From NCBI GenBank assembly GCA_050701635.1, contig JBOGDF010000131.1, positions 1 through 13,727 on the forward strand: DNA of 13,727 nucleotides. Direction: 5' to 3'. This stretch comes from WHSM01 sp050701635. Its GTDB lineage: Bacteria > Actinomycetota > Actinomycetes > Mycobacteriales > Micromonosporaceae. The position numbers and the translations under genes were made by a program. Below, piece by piece: positions 11,312 to 13,727 of the stretch. The notes under the pieces were generated by a model, which did not search any database, was not told where the DNA came from, and was given only the letters and a program-made list of their open reading frames with translations. The number at the start of each line of letters is the position of its first letter. Position 1 is the stretch's first letter.

Positions 11312-13630
11312 ATGTCCGTGCTCACACTCGCCGAAGGCGGGGGGCAGGCGGTATCCCTGACTGGCGCGAACCTGACGTACGTCATCGTCGCCGGGGTTAT
11401 CGCGCTGGTGGCGCTGGGTTTCGCCGCCGCGTTGGTCAAGGCGGTGCTCGGCACCGGTAAAGGCACCCAGAAGATGCAGGACATCGCCAAGGCGGTGCAG
11501 GAGGGTGCTTCGGCGTACCTGCTGCGGCAGTTCCGCACCCTCGGCGTGTTCGTGGTGATCGCTGTCGTACTGCTCTACCTGCTGCCTGTGCACGACGGCG
11601 GCGCGTCGGTACGCCTCGGACGGTCGCTGTTCTTCGTGGTGGGCGCCGCGTTCAGCGCGTTCATCGGCGGCGCCGGGATGTGGCTCGCCACCCGCGCCAA
11701 CGTACGGGTCGCCTCGGCGGCCCGGGACGGCAACCGGGAGGGCGCGATGTCGATCGCGTTCCGTACCGGTGGCGTGGTCGGGTTCATGACGGTCGGGCTG
11801 GGCCTGATCGGCGCCTCCGTGGTGGTGCTGCTGTACGAAGGCAACGCACCCACCGTGCTGGAGGGCTTCGGCTTCGGCGCCGCGCTGCTCGCGATGTTCA
11901 TGCGGGTCGGCGGCGGCATCTTCACCAAGGCCGCCGACGTCGGCGCGGACCTGGTCGGCAAGGTCGAGCAGGGCATCCCCGAGGACGACCCGCGCAACGC
12001 CGCCACCATCGCCGACAACGTCGGTGACAACGTGGGTGACTGCGCCGGCATGGCCGCCGACCTCTTCGAGTCGTACGCCGTGACCCTGGTCGCCTCGCTG
12101 ATCCTGGGCAAGGCCGCGTTCGGCGACGCCGGGCTGGTGCTTCCGCTGATCATCTCGACCGTCGGTGTGGTCACCGCGATCATCGGGGTGTTCATCACCC
12201 GGCTCCGGCCGTCCGACCGCAGCGGCATGACCGCGATCAACCGGGCGTTCTTCATCTCCGCCGCGATCTCCGCGGTGCTGGTGGCGATCGCCGTCTGGGT
12301 CTACCTGCCGAGCACGCTCGCCGCGCTGGACAGCCCACTGCCGGCGGACGTCACCGCCAACCCACGGGTGCTCGCGATCTCCGCGGTGGTGATCGGCATC
12401 GTGCTGGCCGCCGCGATCCAGTGGCTCACCGGCTACTTCACCGAGACCAGCAAGCGCCCGGTGCAGGACATCGGGAAGACCTCGCTGACCGGCCCGGCCA
12501 CCGTGATCCTCGCCGGGATCAGCGTCGGTCTGGAGTCCGCGGTCTACTCCGCGCTGCTGATCGGCGCCGGCGTGTACGGCGCGTTCCTGCTCGGCGGCGG
12601 CTCGATCACGCTCTCGCTGTTCGCCGTCGCGCTCGCCGGCACCGGTCTGCTGACCACCGTCGGCGTGATCGTCGCGATGGACACCTTCGGGCCGATCAGC
12701 GACAACGCGCAGGGCATCGCCGAGATGTCCGGCGACATCGACCAGGCCGGCTCCCGTACGCTGACCGACCTCGACGCCGTCGGCAACACCACCAAGGCGA
12801 TCACCAAGGGCATCGCGATCGCGACCGCCGTACTGGCGGCGACCGCGCTGTTCGGGTCGTACACCGACACGATCGCCACCTCGCTGAAGGAGATTACCGG
12901 CTCGGCGACCACGACCGCCTCCGGCTTCGCCGACCAGGTGTTCGCGCCGAACGTGCTGGTCGGACTGCTGATCGGGGTCTCGGTGGTGTTCCTGTTCTCC
13001 GGGCTGGCGATCAGCGCGGTGTCCCGTTCCGCGGGCGCCGTGGTGTTCGAGGTACGCCGCCAGTTCCGCGAGCTGCCCGGCATCATGGACGGCACCCAGC
13101 GCCCCGAGTACGGCAAGGTGGTCGACATCTGCACCCGGGACGCGCAGCGCGAGCTGATGACCCCCGGGCTGCTGGCCGTACTCGCCCCGATCGCGGTCGG
13201 CTTCGGTCTCGGCGTCGGCCCGCTCGCCGGCTACCTGGCCGGGGCGATCGGCGCCGGCACCCTGATGGCGGTGTTCCTGGCCAACTCCGGTGGCGCCTGG
13301 GACAACGCGAAGAAGATGGTCGAGGACGGCGCGCACGGCGGCAAGGGCTCCGAGGCGCACTCCGCGACGGTCATCGGCGACACCGTGGGTGACCCGTTCA
13401 AGGACACCGCCGGCCCCGCCATCAACCCGCTGATCAAGGTGATGAACCTGGTCTCGCTGCTGATCGCGCCCGCCGTGGTGACGTACAGCATCGGGGCCGA
13501 GGAGAACACCGCGCTGCGGATCGGGATCGCCGTGGTGGCGACCGCGATCATCGTGGGCGCGGTGGTGTTCAGCAAGCGCAAGCCGATGGCGATGGACACC
13601 TCGGACGAGAAGGAGACGATCGCGGCCTAG
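11312..13630 (+). CDS. hppA: K+-insensitive H+-translocating membrane pyrophosphatase
   Basis: 772 residues from ATG 11312, after GAGGAGG (11297-11303). It hydrolyses pyrophosphate in the cytoplasm and pumps protons across the membrane. The protein is almost all hydrophobic helices, consistent with the 15-17 of the family. Signature motifs are present: DVGADLVGKVE (209-219), the Asp-rich EDDPRNAATIADNVGDNVGDCAGM (224-247), DNAQGIAEMSGDID (464-477), GGAWDNAKKMVE (660-671) and GDTVGDPFKDTAGPAINPLIKV (689-710). In GNTTKAITKG (491-500), Lys495 and Thr498 are the residues that mark the K+-independent subfamily; K+-dependent enzymes have Ala at the lysine position. Length is typical. It lies after the bldG pair, as in Streptomyces, but 187 bp apart, so it probably has its own promoter. 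Confidence 0.95.
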   Translation: MSVLTLAEGGGQAVSLTGANLTYVIVAGVIALVALGFAAALVKAVLGTGKGTQKMQDIAKAVQEGASAYLLRQFRTLGVFVVIAVVLLYLLPVHDGGASVRLGRSLFFVVGAAFSAFIGGAGMWLATRANVRVASAARDGNREGAMSIAFRTGGVVGFMTVGLGLIGASVVVLLYEGNAPTVLEGFGFGAALLAMFMRVGGGIFTKAADVGADLVGKVEQGIPEDDPRNAATIADNVGDNVGDCAGMAADLFESYAVTLVASLILGKAAFGDAGLVLPLIISTVGVVTAIIGVFITRLRPSDRSGMTAINRAFFISAAISAVLVAIAVWVYLPSTLAALDSPLPADVTANPRVLAISAVVIGIVLAAAIQWLTGYFTETSKRPVQDIGKTSLTGPATVILAGISVGLESAVYSALLIGAGVYGAFLLGGGSITLSLFAVALAGTGLLTTVGVIVAMDTFGPISDNAQGIAEMSGDIDQAGSRTLTDLDAVGNTTKAITKGIAIATAVLAATALFGSYTDTIATSLKEITGSATTTASGFADQVFAPNVLVGLLIGVSVVFLFSGLAISAVSRSAGAVVFEVRRQFRELPGIMDGTQRPEYGKVVDICTRDAQRELMTPGLLAVLAPIAVGFGLGVGPLAGYLAGAIGAGTLMAVFLANSGGAWDNAKKMVEDGAHGGKGSEAHSATVIGDTVGDPFKDTAGPAINPLIKVMNLVSLLIAPAVVTYSIGAEENTALRIGIAVVATAIIVGAVVFSKRKPMAMDTSDEKETIAA

Positions 13631-13727
13631 GGTCTGTCCTGTAGATCTTCAGTCGGCTGCGACAGGCACCAGACGACGACCGGCGGCGTTGGAGAACCGC
13701 CCGGATACAACACCGGTATCCGGGCGA
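13631..13727. repeat. Left part of a palindromic repeat, cut by the window end
   Basis: Right after the hppA stop codon (13628-13630), non-coding sequence begins with GGTCTGTCCTGTAGATCTTC. It ends with an 11-bp hairpin: GCCCGGATAC (13699-13708) pairs with GTATCCGGGC (13716-13725), and C13698 with G13726, with a 7-nt loop. The core ATACAACACCGGT (13705-13717) and an upstream GGCGTTG (13685-13691) match the element at 2519-2682 (ATACGACACCGGT at 2594-2606 and GGCGTTG at 2575-2581), at nearly the same distance from the left end (74 against 75 bases). The tip resembles insertion-sequence ends of the IS5 type, but that is only an impression. It may also terminate hppA. Confidence 0.5.

Noticed and set aside
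10646..13360. 904-codon antisense ORF opposite the anti-sigma gene and hppA
   Set aside because: Its composition (His, Arg, Asp, Gly, Gln) is typical of antisense high-GC shadows, and it crosses two well-supported plus-strand genes.

Overview
The window is high-GC actinobacterial DNA, most likely from Micromonospora or a close relative (Micromonosporaceae). The basis is base composition, GTG and TTG starts with strong Shine-Dalgarno sequences, a BldG-type antagonist paired with an anti-sigma-like protein, and the set TadE-like pilin / DECH-box helicase / bldG pair / membrane pyrophosphatase, which is a familiar actinobacterial neighbourhood. The genus is inference.

Layout. Positions 1-664 hold the end of a Tad/Flp pilus operon: the 3' end of a TadE-like pilin gene overlapping (ATGA) a second, Rv3654c-type TadE-like gene. 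Positions 665-7565 hold what looks like an accessory block. In order it has a small membrane protein (minus strand), a TrmB/LuxR-type regulator (plus), a secreted proteinase K-like subtilase (plus), a secreted S1 protease with a P domain (plus), and an HTH regulator (minus) facing the protease pair across a strong two-way terminator. From 7799 the conserved neighbourhood resumes: an Hrq1/MrfA-type DECH helicase (minus), divergent bldG and its anti-sigma-like partner (plus), and a K+-insensitive H+-pyrophosphatase gene (plus). The last 97 bases are a repeat-like hairpin cut off by the window end.

How the genes may work together. The two proteases are consecutive on one strand, both have signal peptides, and each carries a C-terminal non-catalytic module, so they look like an extracellular proteolysis pair; the upstream regulator is the obvious candidate controller (inference). 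The bldG pair would form a partner-switching module controlling a sigma factor encoded elsewhere. The helicase is a predicted DNA-repair enzyme.

Most unusual non-coding structure. (1) Five tandem 18-bp copies at 140-229, each containing a Shine-Dalgarno, an in-frame ATG and, for four of them, the overlapping TGA. (2) Long palindromes placed exactly at gene 3' ends: 164 bp at 2519-2682 (supplying the regulator's stop codon), 110 bp at 7676-7785, and a probable third, truncated, starting one base after the pyrophosphatase stop codon.
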